Shown here in pieces: positions 1-10,846 of a stretch of 64,000 nt of DNA. The position numbers and the translations under genes are program-made. Every line of letters begins with the position of its first letter. Within the stretch, counting starts at the first letter, position 1. The notes below the pieces were generated by a model. The model was not told the DNA's origin and made no database searches. It saw only the letters and a list, made by a program, of their open reading frames with translations. Source of the DNA: Lysobacterales bacterium. GTDB taxonomy: Bacteria > Pseudomonadota > Gammaproteobacteria > Xanthomonadales > SZUA-38. The stretch lies in NCBI GenBank assembly GCA_028285525.1, contig JANQOZ010000024.1:1-64000 (forward strand). The letters are read 5' to 3'.

Positions 1-295
1 TGGCGGCCAGCGCCGGACCCTTATCGTCGCAGCCGGCGACCAGCCGGGTGATGCCCAGCTCCGCCATGCGGTGGTTGACGATCGGATTGTCGCGGCCGGT
101 GATGATTCCGACCTCGGTGCCCGCCCGCATCAGGTGCTTGAGGCCAAGGCCATCCTGCGTGAAAAAGGCCTTCAGCTCCCGGCCGGACTCATCGTAGTAA
201 AGCCGGCCGTCGGTCATCACGCCGTCGACGTCGAACACGGCCAGGCGAACCGCGGCGGCTCTGCGCTTCACCGCCTCGGGCACCGCGGCCGTCAC
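1..295 (-). CDS. kdsC: 3-deoxy-D-manno-octulosonate 8-phosphate phosphatase KdsC (partial, C-terminus beyond window)
   Basis: The first 98 codons of a HAD-superfamily phosphatase are present and the gene runs off the left edge. Reading from GTG at 295 gives the HAD motif I, FDVDGVMTDG, at about residues 21-30, followed by a conserved KAFFTQDGLGLK stretch and IITGR (motif II region), the usual KdsC landmarks. KdsC hydrolyses Kdo-8-phosphate to Kdo for LPS inner-core synthesis in the cytoplasm. The start lies one base beyond the kdsD stop, so the two are probably translationally coupled. Homology is clear; the exact start is inferred from that coupling. Confidence 0.93.
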   Translation of the reverse strand, partial: MTAAVPEAVKRRAAAVRLAVFDVDGVMTDGRLYYDESGRELKAFFTQDGLGLKHLMRAGTEVGIITGRDNPIVNHRMAELGITRLVAGCDDKGPALAA

Positions 296-296
296 G

Positions 297-1331
297 TCAG
301 ACGACCCCGGCTCGCAGCAGGTCGTGAATGTTGAGCGCCCCGACGAGCTGTCCGTCTTCCTCCACCAGCAGGCTGGAGATGCCGTGACGCTCCATCAGCT
401 GGGCTCCTTCAACGGCGAGTTTGCCGGGCTCGATCGTAATGCCCTGGCGGGTCATCACCTCTTTGACCGGCACCTGGCGAATATCGCCTCCGCGGTCCCA
501 GGTCCGCCGCAAATCACCGTCGGTGAAGACGCCGAGGAGCTGGTCCTGCTCGTCGACCACCGCGGTCATGCCGAAGCCCTTGCGGGTCATTTCGTCGACC
601 ACCGCCGGCAGGAGGGCGTCCGCCGGAACGCGGGGAATCTCTTCCCCGATATGCATAAGGTCGCTGATGTGCACCAGCAGGCGTCGACCGAGCTGGCCAC
701 CAGGGTGGGAGCGCGCAAAATCTTCCTGTGTAAACCCCCGTGCGTGAAGCAGCGAGATCGCCAGCGCGTCACCCATCACCAAGGCAGCGGTGGTGCTGGA
801 AGTGGGCGCCAGGCCCAGGGGACAGGCTTCCTGGTCAACGCTGACGTCAACGTGGCGGGTGGCGTTGCGGGCCAGCGTGGAGGACGGGTTGCCGGTCAGC
901 GCGATTAAAGGCACGTCGAGGCGCTTGATCACGGGCAGGATGGTGAGGAGCTCCTCCGTCTCACCGGAGTTGGACAGCGCCAGGGCGACGTCGCTGGCGG
1001 TGATCATGCCCAGGTCGCCGTGGCTGGCCTCGCCGGGATGCACAAAAAAGGCGGGTGAGCCGGTGCTGGCCAGGGTGGCGGCAATCTTGGACGCAACGTG
1101 GCCGGACTTTCCCATCCCCATCACCACAATGCGGCCTTTGCAGCTCAGCATCAGCTGGCAGGCGGCCAGGAAATCGTCGTCGATCCGCTCGAGCAGCGCC
1201 TCCACGGCGGTCATCTCGGTTCGAATGACCGCCCGCGCCATCGTTCGGGTGGCGACCTCGTCGAGCCGGGTCGGTCCGAGCGGAATGGTGCCGGTAATCA
1301 GGCCGGCGAGCCTTGACGGGATGGGTTCCAT
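297..1331 (-). CDS. kdsD: D-arabinose 5-phosphate isomerase KdsD (KpsF/GutQ family)
   Basis: 344 aa. The N-terminal SIS domain (about residues 63-195) carries MGMGKSGH, HPGEASHGDLG and SNSGETEE. Two CBS domains fill the C-terminal third, ending HDLLRAGVV exactly as in E. coli KdsD. The enzyme interconverts ribulose 5-phosphate and arabinose 5-phosphate, the first committed step to Kdo. It is followed by kdsC, the later phosphatase of the same pathway. The protein is about 16 residues longer than the E. coli form; a second in-frame ATG at codon 31 could be the true start. Function is confident, the N-terminus less so. Confidence 0.95.
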   Translation of the reverse strand: MEPIPSRLAGLITGTIPLGPTRLDEVATRTMARAVIRTEMTAVEALLERIDDDFLAACQLMLSCKGRIVVMGMGKSGHVASKIAATLASTGSPAFFVHPGEASHGDLGMITASDVALALSNSGETEELLTILPVIKRLDVPLIALTGNPSSTLARNATRHVDVSVDQEACPLGLAPTSSTTAALVMGDALAISLLHARGFTQEDFARSHPGGQLGRRLLVHISDLMHIGEEIPRVPADALLPAVVDEMTRKGFGMTAVVDEQDQLLGVFTDGDLRRTWDRGGDIRQVPVKEVMTRQGITIEPGKLAVEGAQLMERHGISSLLVEEDGQLVGALNIHDLLRAGVV

Positions 1332-1370
1332 AAATCGGGTTTGAAGCTCCGGTGACCGGAAGACTCAAGT

Positions 1371-2342
1371 CTATTGGTTGAGCTCAGTGTAAAAGACCAT
1401 CGCCTGGTAAGCCACAAATGCCGCCAGCAGAACCGCGCCGGAAACGCGGGAGATCCGCCCGGGCCCCCTGAAGCCGTAGGCCATCAGGAACAGCATCAGC
1501 GACAGGCCTAGCATGATGGTGTAGTCGCGATACAGGAGGGTCTTGTCGACCGGGGTCGGCTCGATGCTCGCGGCAATACCGAGCACGCCGAGCAGATTGA
1601 ACATGTTGGAGCCGATGATGTTGCCGATCACCAGCTCATACTCACGCTTCAGCACGCTGGCGATGGCGGCGGCGAGCTCCGGCAGGCTGGTGCCGATCGC
1701 CACGATCGTGAGACCGATCACCACATCCGAAACGCCCATGATTCGGGCGATGTCGGTAGCGCCCAGAACCAGAATGTGGGAGCTCGCGGGCAGTACGATC
1801 ATGCCCAGCATCAGCCAGCCGAGGGCGACGGGCGTGGACATATCGGACGGGATCTCGGTCGCAAACTCCGCAGCGATTGGGTCGGGGCCGCTGCGCTGCA
1901 TGCCGATGGCGGCCATCCAGGTGGTCATCAGCAGCAGACCGAATAACAGGATGGCGCCGTCGATCCGCCCGAGGCTCTGATCCAGCATCAGGACCAGGGC
2001 GAGCACCGACACCACCAGCAGGATCGGGTATTCACGGCGCAGCGTGTCGGAGTGAATCTGCAGCGGGTAGATGCTGGCCGCGACGCCCAGGATCAGCGCG
2101 ATGTTGGCGATGTTGGATCCGACCGCGTTGCCGACCGCCAGCCCCGGGTTACCGCGAAGCGCCGCAACCCCGGAGACCACCATTTCCGGGGCCGAGGTGC
2201 CGAAGCCGATCACCGTCAGGCCGATGATCAGCGGCGACACGCCAAGGTTCCGCGCGGTGGCTGCGGCCCCCGCCACGAACCGGTCAGCGCCCCATACGAG
2301 GAACACAAAACCGATGGCGATGAGTCCTAGCGAGAGCAGCAT
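1371..2342 (-). CDS. yrbG: Calcium/sodium antiporter, CaCA family (YrbG-like)
   Basis: 323 aa inner-membrane protein with about ten hydrophobic segments. Both alpha repeats typical of CaCA exchangers are visible: GFGTSAPE with GNAVGSNIAN in the first half (about residues 47-80) and AIGTSLPE with GNIIGSNMFN in the second (about 215-250). The length matches E. coli YrbG (about 325 aa). It lies upstream of kdsD in the same orientation, as in the E. coli yrb locus. The transported ion is family inference and was not tested. Confidence 0.9.
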   Translation of the reverse strand: MLLSLGLIAIGFVFLVWGADRFVAGAAATARNLGVSPLIIGLTVIGFGTSAPEMVVSGVAALRGNPGLAVGNAVGSNIANIALILGVAASIYPLQIHSDTLRREYPILLVVSVLALVLMLDQSLGRIDGAILLFGLLLMTTWMAAIGMQRSGPDPIAAEFATEIPSDMSTPVALGWLMLGMIVLPASSHILVLGATDIARIMGVSDVVIGLTIVAIGTSLPELAAAIASVLKREYELVIGNIIGSNMFNLLGVLGIAASIEPTPVDKTLLYRDYTIMLGLSLMLFLMAYGFRGPGRISRVSGAVLLAAFVAYQAMVFYTELNQ

Positions 2343-2459
2343 AGCCGTGAAGCAGGGTTATCCATCAAGGTGAATCCGGGTCTCTTATTATTTTGTGCAG
2401 CGCCGCGCCGCCGCGCATCCTGCCCAGCGCCGGTACGGTTTCGGTAGTGCCAGATTTCC

Positions 2460-2465
2460 TATAAC
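2460..2465 (+). promoter_or_regulatory. Possible -10 element for ibaG-murA
   Basis: TATAAC lies in the 248-bp region between the divergent antiporter and ibaG genes. No -35 hexamer at the standard spacing is convincing (TTTCGG sits 15 bp upstream), so this is a weak call. The rest of the gap shows no gene. Confidence 0.3.
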
Positions 2466-2590
2466 ATCGCCCGCCTCAACCCACCGATCGGGTGGCGACG
2501 GACGGGCCGGCACAGGTTCTTAGGCGCCACTATCGATCGCGGCAACCCGCGGCTCATAACCAGCGGACAACGGGCAAGGGGCGAAAGTCT

Positions 2591-4106
<1,516 letters not shown>

Positions 4107-4120
4107 GTCGCTGCAGTCAG

Positions 4121-4948
4121 CTAAGGCCCGAGACTGGTCGGGCAGGGTTCACAGATCCATTCCGTCAGCCGCATCTCGATGACTTCGTCGTCGTCACCAT
4201 CCACCTGTTCAAGCCGAACCGGCAGGTAGCCCAGCTTCGGCGCGTGCCATGATCGCGTCTGGCGCCGCGGGTTGCTGTGGTGCCGATTCACAAGAACCGT
4301 TTGAAGCTTACCCTCGCTGGTGTCGGTGACCGAGATCTCGTCGGTTCGCGTATAGGTATGCTGGCGGACGTTGCCGCGCTCGACCGTCTCGAAGGCAAAC
4401 TGCTGCTGGCCTTCGGCGAGCTGGCGCATGAGCTTCAGATTGATCAGCATGCGATCGGTCTGGCCGGCGACCAGCGGCAGCGTGAAGTCTTTCTTCTTGT
4501 AAACACCCTCAACCTGCAGCCGGTCCCAGTCGAAGCGGGCGCGCCCTTCGCGTCGGGAAAACCGGATGCCCTGCTGGTAGTCGTAGTCCAGGGACAACAG
4601 CGTGCCGTCTTCGGCGAGTTCGAACTGGCTTCGTTCGGTGATTTTGCCGCCCAGGAAGCCCGCCAGCCCCCGGTTAGCCTCCGTTGACACGCGATAGGTC
4701 CACTGGGCACCGGACTTCTTCAGCGTCGCCTCGGAGCGCCCCAGCAGGCGGCCGTTTCGGTAAACGTCATAGCGCGCCGAAAAAGGTGCAAGCTGCTGGG
4801 CCGGGCAATAGCCGACGGCCGGTGCACGTTCCTCAGCTGCCGCGACTGGAATCAGCGCGAGGAAGAGGGCGGTCAACAGCACCGCCTTCCGCCAGCCGTA
4901 GCGGCTGGCTGAGCGGTTCACCGTCAAAACAGACCTGTCCGTTTGCAT
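4121..4948 (-). CDS. DUF3108 family exported protein
   Basis: About 275 aa from the ATG at 4948. The N-terminus has a basic region (RYGWRK), a hydrophobic core ([17 protein letters not shown]) and a likely cleavage after VAAA, so the product should be periplasmic. The body matches the DUF3108 pattern: APFSARYDVYRNGRLLG early, then AQWTYRVS and a C-terminal basic segment. DUF3108 genes follow purN/purM in Pseudomonas and relatives, as here. Its first 116 bases lie inside the purN 3' end, an unusually long overlap. In-frame TTG and GTG codons a few residues downstream could shorten it. Function unknown. Confidence 0.85.
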   Translation of the reverse strand: MQTDRSVLTVNRSASRYGWRKAVLLTALFLALIPVAAAEERAPAVGYCPAQQLAPFSARYDVYRNGRLLGRSEATLKKSGAQWTYRVSTEANRGLAGFLGGKITERSQFELAEDGTLLSLDYDYQQGIRFSRREGRARFDWDRLQVEGVYKKKDFTLPLVAGQTDRMLINLKLMRQLAEGQQQFAFETVERGNVRQHTYTRTDEISVTDTSEGKLQTVLVNRHHSNPRRQTRSWHAPKLGYLPVRLEQVDGDDDEVIEMRLTEWICEPCPTSLGP

Positions 4949-5564
4949 AAAAAACCCTTTCTTCGCCGAACCAACCCACCACGGCAACCAACAGCTGGTG
5001 CTCGAGCGGCAGCAGGCGGCTGGCCAGTGATTGCGGCGTATCCTTGTGCTCTACGGACAGCGTGATTTGGGCAATCACAGGGCCTCCGTCGAGCTCAGGC
5101 GTCACAAAATGTACGCTTGCCCCGTGTTCTTTGACACCAGCTTCTAGCGCACGTTCATGGGTTCTTAGGCCGCGGAACGCGGGCAGGAGCGAGGGGTGGA
5201 GATTGATCATCCCGCCGACGAAGCGGGTGACAAAATCCGCGCCGAGAATCCTCATGAAGCCTGCCAAAACAATAAGTTGAGCATTACTTCTCGAAAGTCT
5301 ATCAGCAAGCGCGTGCTCAAAATCGGTGCGTTCCGCGAATGTGCGGTGATCGATGACCGCCGTTTCGACACCCGCGCGTCGCGCGTGATCGAGTCCTTCG
5401 GCTTCCGGATTGTTGCTGATGACCAGCGTGACCTCATAGTCCCCGCGGTGGCGCAGCAGGGCCTGCAGGTTCGAACCTCGACCAGAGATCAAAACCGCGA
5501 GGGTCAGCCGGGGGGCGGCGGTGTCGCCGGCAGCGCCGGTTGGCGCGGCCCGCCGGTCCGTCAC
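4833..5564 (-). CDS. purN: Phosphoribosylglycinamide formyltransferase PurN
   Basis: 243 aa, versus about 212 in E. coli; both an N-terminal extension and a tail are longer. SGRGSN is at residues 27-32 (phosphate binding). The catalytic [11 protein letters not shown] supplies Asn121 and His123, and Asp159 lies in PELDGGPVI. The enzyme transfers formyl from 10-formyl-THF to GAR in purine synthesis. It overlaps purM by 4 bp (ATGA) and is transcribed after it. Its 3' end overlaps the DUF3108 gene by 116 bp, which may explain the extended C-terminus. Confidence 0.96.
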   Translation of the reverse strand: MTDRRAAPTGAAGDTAAPRLTLAVLISGRGSNLQALLRHRGDYEVTLVISNNPEAEGLDHARRAGVETAVIDHRTFAERTDFEHALADRLSRSNAQLIVLAGFMRILGADFVTRFVGGMINLHPSLLPAFRGLRTHERALEAGVKEHGASVHFVTPELDGGPVIAQITLSVEHKDTPQSLASRLLPLEHQLLVAVVGWFGEERVFYANGQVCFDGEPLSQPLRLAEGGAVDRPLPRADSSRGS

Positions 5565-6634
5565 TGCTCAGGTCCGGTGTAGCGGACGCGTTCGCCGCCC
5601 TGCGCCGGCTCAACCTCGCCGATCAGGCGGGCGCTCAATCCCTCACTTTTCAGCGTGTCCATGACGGCGTCGGCGGAGTCCGGCGGACAGACCAGGCAAA
5701 ACCCGATGCCGCAGTTGAAGGTCCGGCGCATTTCCGGCGCCGTGACGTTGCCCGTGCTGGCGAGCCAGCGGAACAGGGGCGGCCAGGGGCAGCTGGTCAG
5801 GTCGAGATGAATGGCCAGGCCGTCGGGAATGACGCGGAGCAAATTCTCCGCCAGCCCGCCGCCGGTGACGTGGGCCATGGCGTGCACCGTATGCGTCTGA
5901 AGGGCCTGCAGCACCGGTTTGACGTAGATGGTGGTCGGCGCCATGAGCGCGGCACCCAGGCTCTGGCCGTCGATGTTGTGCTGCAGCGCGTCGGGTTCGT
6001 CCGCCTGCGCGCGTTCGACGATGCGCCGGATCAGGGAAAAGCCGTTCGAATGGGGCCCCGACGAATCGAGCCCGATCACCTGATCGCCGGCCTGGGTTGC
6101 CTCACCCGTGATTACCTGATCCCGATTGACCGCGCCGACGGTAAAACCCGCCAGGTCATAGTCACCCGCGGCGTACATGTCGGGCATTTCAGCGGTTTCA
6201 CCGCCGATGAGTGCGCAGCCGGCAAGCCGGCAGCCTTGCGCGATCCCGGCGACGACCCGCTCCGCAATCGCAGGCTCAAGCCGTCCGGTCGCGAAGTAGT
6301 CCAGAAAGAACAGCGGTTCGGCGCCCTGGACGAGCACGTCGTTCACGCACATGGCCACCAGGTCGATGCCGATCGTGTCGTGCTGATCCAGCTCGGTCGC
6401 CAGCTTCAGCTTGGTGCCGACCCCGTCGGTTCCCGAAACCAGCACCGGATCGGTAAAGCGCTGGGTATCCAGCGCAAACAGCCCGCCGAAGCCGCCGACT
6501 TCCGTCAGCACCTCGGGGCGGCGGGTTGCGGCCACGAGGGGCTTGATGCGGTCTACCAGGGCGTTGCCGGCGTCGATGTCCACGCCGGCATCTTTGTAGG
6601 TGAGTGAGGTATTTGCCGTTTGCCTTTCAGTCAC
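5561..6634 (-). CDS. purM: Phosphoribosylformylglycinamidine cyclo-ligase PurM
   Basis: 357 aa beginning at GTG 6634. It starts the canonical [19 protein letters not shown] region within 10 residues, followed by [23 protein letters not shown] and [11 protein letters not shown], all PurM signatures. The enzyme closes the imidazole ring to AIR using ATP. It is first of the purM-purN-DUF3108 run and divergent from the DUF2066 gene, whose ATG is 64 bp away on the other strand. Confidence 0.97.
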   Translation of the reverse strand: MTERQTANTSLTYKDAGVDIDAGNALVDRIKPLVAATRRPEVLTEVGGFGGLFALDTQRFTDPVLVSGTDGVGTKLKLATELDQHDTIGIDLVAMCVNDVLVQGAEPLFFLDYFATGRLEPAIAERVVAGIAQGCRLAGCALIGGETAEMPDMYAAGDYDLAGFTVGAVNRDQVITGEATQAGDQVIGLDSSGPHSNGFSLIRRIVERAQADEPDALQHNIDGQSLGAALMAPTTIYVKPVLQALQTHTVHAMAHVTGGGLAENLLRVIPDGLAIHLDLTSCPWPPLFRWLASTGNVTAPEMRRTFNCGIGFCLVCPPDSADAVMDTLKSEGLSARLIGEVEPAQGGERVRYTGPEQ

Positions 6635-6698
6635 GGTGCTGACGCCTGTTTGGGAACGGTGGAGGTGGCCGTCGAGGACCGCCGGCTATGGTATCTTA

Positions 6699-7769
6699 AT
6701 GGCCACCTCATTTCGCCTCGCAGCCGCCGTGATTCGCCTTTATTGTCTATTGCTTCTGTCCCTTTACGCAGCATCTTTGGGGGCCAAGGGCTTCGAGCCT
6801 TTTGTCGGCCGGGTGCCGGCCAGCGAGCTGACGGCCGACGGCCTGGAAGGCGGCTACCGGCAGGCGCTGCTGCAGGTGCTCGGCAAGCTGTCTGGCTATC
6901 CGCAGCAGGTTGAAGCGCTCGCGGAGGCGGGCCAGCTGGGCCCCGTGGCGCCGCTGGTGATGGTCCATCGTTTTGTCGATCGCGGTGCCGGAGAGCTGCG
7001 CCAGCGATGGCTGGAGGTCCAGTTCGACAGCACCCTGACTAATGACCGGCTGCGCGATCTGGGTCTGCCGGTGTGGCCGCTGGAGCGGCCCGCAACGCTG
7101 GTGTGGGTGGCCGTCGAGCGGGACGGCCAGCGAAATCTACTCGGCCTGTCTGAGAGCGACGGCGCGCTGCTGGATCTGATGGTTGAGGACGCGGCCGTCG
7201 TCGGCGTGCCGCTGCTGCTGCCGCTGATGGACCTGCAGGACCAGCAGCTGGTCAGCGTCAGCGACGTCTGGGGCGGCTTTGCCGATCAGCTGCGTCCCGC
7301 CTCCGATCGCTACGGCGCGAGGCAGCTTCTCCTCGGTCGCAGCTACTTCAGCGGCGGCGCCTGGACGACCCGCTGGCTGCTGAGCGGGATGTCGCGGAGC
7401 CAGCGCTGGGAAAGCCGCGGAACAACCCTGGAGACGACGCTTTCAGCAGGGATGCGTCGGCTTGCCTCGACCATGGCCGCGGAGGCTGCGATCCGCCCCG
7501 AGGAGTTCAGCGGCCGGCTGCTCCGCATCCGGGTGCATGGCGTCAGCAGCGCGCGGGGTTACGGTACGGTCATGCAATACCTGACCGGGCTGTCGGTGGT
7601 CGATCGGCTCGAGCCGGTCAGCGTCTTTAGTGAGTACCTCGACCTCAACCTTTCCAGCAATGTCGGGCTGAGAGGGTTCCAGCAGGCCCTGGCGGCCGGC
7701 GATGTCCTTCGAACGCGAAACGGGAGCGGCAGTGCGGTGGACCTGGAGCTTGAACTCCAGGGGCTGTGA
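6699..7769 (+). CDS. DUF2066 domain-containing exported protein
   Basis: 356 aa from ATG 6699. The N-terminal hydrophobic stretch (LYCLLLLSLYAASLGAKG) looks like a signal peptide. The remainder follows the DUF2066 pattern: a first part ending QVEFDSTLTNDRLRDLGLPVWP, then LVWVAVERDGQRNLL. A longer in-frame reading from 6600 would overlap purM and lacks homology, so it was rejected. This family sits between purM and the membrane/hda genes in several gammaproteobacteria. Its molecular role is unknown. Confidence 0.85.
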   Translation: MATSFRLAAAVIRLYCLLLLSLYAASLGAKGFEPFVGRVPASELTADGLEGGYRQALLQVLGKLSGYPQQVEALAEAGQLGPVAPLVMVHRFVDRGAGELRQRWLEVQFDSTLTNDRLRDLGLPVWPLERPATLVWVAVERDGQRNLLGLSESDGALLDLMVEDAAVVGVPLLLPLMDLQDQQLVSVSDVWGGFADQLRPASDRYGARQLLLGRSYFSGGAWTTRWLLSGMSRSQRWESRGTTLETTLSAGMRRLASTMAAEAAIRPEEFSGRLLRIRVHGVSSARGYGTVMQYLTGLSVVDRLEPVSVFSEYLDLNLSSNVGLRGFQQALAAGDVLRTRNGSGSAVDLELELQGL

Positions 7770-7866
7770 GGGGCCGCGCGATGTCGACAGCCCTTTCTGA
7801 CCGCCGGCGCGGACGACCCAGCAGCACCGCCGACCCACAGCGCGGCGCGGCGAGAGGCTAAGCACG

Positions 7867-8448
7867 ATGGCGCAGCCCGTCCTGTCCTGGTCACACCTGC
7901 CGAACGTCATCACGATCGCGAGGATTGCGGCCGTGATACCGCTTACCTGGCTGCTGGTCGAACGATCTTACGGCGCCGCGCTGCTGGTGGCGTTCATCGC
8001 GGGGATGTCGGACGCGGTGGATGGGTTTCTGGCAAAGCGCTTCGGCTGGACGAGTGACCTGGGAGGCATACTCGACCCGCTCGCCGACAAGCTGCTGCTG
8101 CTGAGCTGTTTTTTTGTGCTGGGGTCGCAAGGCTGGCTTCCGGTCTGGCTGCTGCTGCTCGTGCTGGGTCGAGACCTGCTGATTGTCGGGGGCGGGGTCG
8201 CCTTTCACTACTGGATCCGGCCGGTGACCGGTGAGCCGCTGCTGGTCAGCAAGCTCAACACGTTTCTGCAGATTCTGCTGATTCTGCTGCTCCTGCTCGA
8301 CTTGGGCTGGCGCGAGATCCCGGATCAGTGGCATGTTGCCATGGTCTGGGCGGTCACCCTGAGTACGGTCGCCAGCGGGCTTCAATACGTGGTGCTGTGG
8401 GGCTATCGTGCGGTTGTGGAAAGCCGCCCACAGAGGGAGAAACAATGA
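7867..8448 (+). CDS. CDP-alcohol phosphatidyltransferase (PgsA/cardiolipin synthase-like)
   Basis: 193 aa with about five membrane segments. The family metal-binding motif is complete: Asp49, Asp52-Gly53, Ala56, Gly66, Asp70 and Asp74 (DxxDGxxA...GxxxDxxxD). Proteins of this class transfer a phosphatidyl group from a CDP-lipid to an alcohol; by size and N-terminus (LPNVITIARI) it is closest to PgsA, which makes phosphatidylglycerophosphate. The preceding 97 bp hold no recognisable gene. It overlaps the next gene by 4 bp. Whether it is the main PgsA or a paralogue cannot be decided here. Confidence 0.88.
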   Translation: MAQPVLSWSHLPNVITIARIAAVIPLTWLLVERSYGAALLVAFIAGMSDAVDGFLAKRFGWTSDLGGILDPLADKLLLLSCFFVLGSQGWLPVWLLLLVLGRDLLIVGGGVAFHYWIRPVTGEPLLVSKLNTFLQILLILLLLLDLGWREIPDQWHVAMVWAVTLSTVASGLQYVVLWGYRAVVESRPQREKQ

Positions 8449-9578
8449 CCGAATCTCGCCAATGGATGGTCCTCGTGGTGGCCGTCATCACGGCGTGGCT
8501 GATCTATCTGCTCGCGCCGATCCTGACGCCGTTTGCCGTGGCCGCGCTGTTTGCCTACCTGGGCGATCCGGTCACCGACTGGCTGCAGAAGCGGGGGCTG
8601 TCGCGGACGCTGGCGGTGTCGGTGGTATTTGTGCTGCTGTCGGTGGTCGTGATCGGCCTCCTGCTGGTGCTGCTGCCGCTGCTGGAGGACCAGATTTTGC
8701 GGCTGGTCGAAGTCCTTCCGGCTTTTGTCGACTGGGCGAAAAACGCTGCCGGTCCCGTGCTGGAGCGGCTGGAAGGTGCAGGGGTCAACCTGTTCGACCG
8801 GGATCGGCTGGTCAAGATGCTGCAGGAGCATTTCAAAGAGGCGACGGACATCGCCTCAACGGTGGTCGGCTCCTTTGCCCGTTCGGGCGTGGCGCTGGTC
8901 AACTGGGTTATGAACCTGGTCCTGATTCCGGTGGTGGCCTTCTACCTGCTGCGCGACTGGGACATCATCATCGGGCGGATCCGTGAACTACTGCCGCGGC
9001 GACTCGAGCCGACGGTGGTGACGCTCGCCACGGAGTCGAACTCCGTGCTGGGGGCGTTTCTGCGCGGGCAGCTCACGGTCATGTTGGCCCTCGGCGTCGC
9101 CTACTCGATCGGTCTTTGGCTGGTGGGGCTGGACCTCGCAATTCTGGTTGGGATGACCGCCGGGCTGATCAGCTTTGTGCCTTACCTTGGAGCGATTGTC
9201 GGGGTGGTGCTCGGGGTGGTGGGTGCGCTGTTCCAGTTCGGGGACCTTTTTCACGTGGCCATGGTGCTGGTGGTTTTCGGGGTCGGCCAGACGCTGGAAG
9301 GGGTGGTGCTGACGCCGCTGCTCGTCGGAGATCGGATCGGGCTGCACCCGGTTGCGGTGATCTTTGCCGTGCTGGCGGGTGGTCAGCTTTTTGGCTTTCT
9401 CGGCGTCCTGCTGGCGCTGCCCGCGGCGTCGGTGGTGATGGTGCTGCTGCGCCACGCGCACGACAGCTATCGAGGCAGCGGGCTTTACGACGAGGTCAAC
9501 GACATCCCGCCAACCCCGTCTCGTGTCGTGCTGCCCGGATCACCAAAAGACGACGCCAAGCCTCACGACAAAGACTGA
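8445..9578 (+). CDS. AI-2E family transporter (PerM/YhhT/TqsA family permease)
   Basis: 377 aa integral membrane protein with about seven to eight hydrophobic segments in the family layout. There are two or three near the N-terminus (MVLVVAVITAWLIYLLAPIL), a soluble amphipathic middle with AFYLLRDWD (about residues 165-175), then FLRGQLTVMLALGVAYSIGLWLVGL and the VGDRIGLHPVAVIFAVLAGGQLFGFLGVLLALP signature, split here over two helices. The ATG at 8445 overlaps the previous stop (ATGA) and follows GGGAG. The substrate is unknown; the AI-2 name is historical. Confidence 0.88.
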   Translation: MTESRQWMVLVVAVITAWLIYLLAPILTPFAVAALFAYLGDPVTDWLQKRGLSRTLAVSVVFVLLSVVVIGLLLVLLPLLEDQILRLVEVLPAFVDWAKNAAGPVLERLEGAGVNLFDRDRLVKMLQEHFKEATDIASTVVGSFARSGVALVNWVMNLVLIPVVAFYLLRDWDIIIGRIRELLPRRLEPTVVTLATESNSVLGAFLRGQLTVMLALGVAYSIGLWLVGLDLAILVGMTAGLISFVPYLGAIVGVVLGVVGALFQFGDLFHVAMVLVVFGVGQTLEGVVLTPLLVGDRIGLHPVAVIFAVLAGGQLFGFLGVLLALPAASVVMVLLRHAHDSYRGSGLYDEVNDIPPTPSRVVLPGSPKDDAKPHDKD

Positions 9579-9623
9579 TGATCAAACAACCGCCGAACCG
9601 CGCGCGTCGTCAGCAACCCGGCC

Positions 9624-10331
9624 GTGACCCGGAAGCCCGTGGCTGCTGACCGATCTGCGCTGCAGCTCCCGCTGGTATTGCGGGGGGAAGATGAGGCCAC
9701 GTTCGACCTGTTTGTCGCCGACGCGGCGTTTGTGCGCTACCTGCGCCAGGTGGCGGCGGGTGAAACGCACGACTGGGTTTGGCTCCAGGGGCCCGCCGGC
9801 TGGGGCAAAACCCATCTGTTGAGCGCCGTGTACCGCGAGGCGGGTCGATCGGCCGGCTATCTCGACGCGGCCGCGCTGCTGGCCTCGGGCCCCGAAAGCC
9901 TGGAACAGATCAACGGCTACGACCTGGTGCTCCTGGACAATTTTGACCTGGTCCTAGGGCCAGCGTGGGAAGAAGCCTGGTTCCATCAGCTCAACCGCTG
10001 GCGGGATGCCGGCGTGCAGCTGGTTGTCGCCAGCCGCCTGCGTCCGCGTAATCTGGAGCTGGCGCTGCCGGATCTGGCGTCCCGACTGAAGATGATGATC
10101 GAGGTGAACATCGGGCCGCTGGATGCTGACGGTCGGACGGCGCTGCTCGAGCGGCGGGCTGCGGCGCGGGGGTTTGAGCTGCCGGCGGCGGTGGTGAGCT
10201 ACCTCCTGAGCCGGGAAGCGCGGAGCGCCGTTGAGCTGGTCAGCATGCTGGACCGGCTTGGGCGTGAAAGCCTGCGCGCTCAGCGCAAGCTTACGGTGCC
10301 GTTTGTTCGTCAGGTGCTCGGCAGCGCCTGA
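9624..10331 (+). CDS. hda: DnaA regulatory inactivator Hda
   Basis: 235 aa from GTG 9624. Gln-Leu-Pro-Leu at residues 14-17 is the clamp-binding motif by which Hda docks on DnaN. An AAA+ P-loop (GPAGWGKTH, residues 56-64) and a Walker B-like LLDNFD follow, and the C-terminus is helical with AxAELVSMLDRL. Hda with the DNA-loaded clamp stimulates DnaA-ATP hydrolysis after initiation. It follows the AI-2E-type gene, an arrangement shared with related genomes. Its last 22 bases overlap the convergent histidine-phosphatase gene. Confidence 0.92.
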   Translation: MTRKPVAADRSALQLPLVLRGEDEATFDLFVADAAFVRYLRQVAAGETHDWVWLQGPAGWGKTHLLSAVYREAGRSAGYLDAAALLASGPESLEQINGYDLVLLDNFDLVLGPAWEEAWFHQLNRWRDAGVQLVVASRLRPRNLELALPDLASRLKMMIEVNIGPLDADGRTALLERRAAARGFELPAAVVSYLLSREARSAVELVSMLDRLGRESLRAQRKLTVPFVRQVLGSA

Positions 10332-10846
10332 CTTCGGTCGATTCTGACTCCCGAGACTTCACCCCCGCTTAGGGTGACGACAAAAATCAGGCTGTGCTCG
10401 GCGTCGTCCAGCTGCTCGTAGCGGTCTTCTTTGAGCAGGAGGTTCAGCAGCGCCGGCGTCGTGTTGCTGTGGCCGGCCACGAGCGTGGCGGCACTCGCCT
10501 GGCGCAGCCGGTCGGCCAGCTCATCAAGCGCACGCGGATCGTAGGTGGTCACCTCGAGCCCCTTGGCTTTTTGGATCTCCGACACGGTTTGCCGGGTGCG
10601 GGTGATCGGCGTTGAGTAAATGACGCTCAGATCCCGGTCGGCGAAGTAGGTCGCCAGCCAGCGCGCCCGCTCCCGTCCTTGCCCGTTCAACGGGCGGTCC
10701 GGGTCAACTTCTGCCTGGATGGTCTCCGCATGACGGATTAGGTAGAGCGTGACGGAGGGCGCATCAGGCCGCCCGGCGCAGCCCGCCAGCGTCATCAGCA
10801 GGACGATACCCAGCGAGCGGCGAAAGTGAACAATCACGTGGTGCAT
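10310..10846 (-). CDS. Lipoprotein of the histidine phosphatase (phosphoglycerate-mutase-like) family
   Basis: 178 aa from ATG 10846. The lipobox LAGC places the acylated Cys at residue 23 after a basic, hydrophobic leader. The catalytic LIRHAET gives Arg38, His39 and Glu41, and the second histidine is His126 in AGHSNTTP. The fold is SixA/PGM-like, but the product should be membrane-anchored and periplasmic. It overlaps the murU 3' end by 13 bp and closes the amgK-murU operon, suggesting a cell-envelope substrate (inference). A longer reading from 10912 buries the leader and is less likely. Confidence 0.83.
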   Translation of the reverse strand: MHHVIVHFRRSLGIVLLMTLAGCAGRPDAPSVTLYLIRHAETIQAEVDPDRPLNGQGRERARWLATYFADRDLSVIYSTPITRTRQTVSEIQKAKGLEVTTYDPRALDELADRLRQASAATLVAGHSNTTPALLNLLLKEDRYEQLDDAEHSLIFVVTLSGGEVSGVRIDRSQALPST

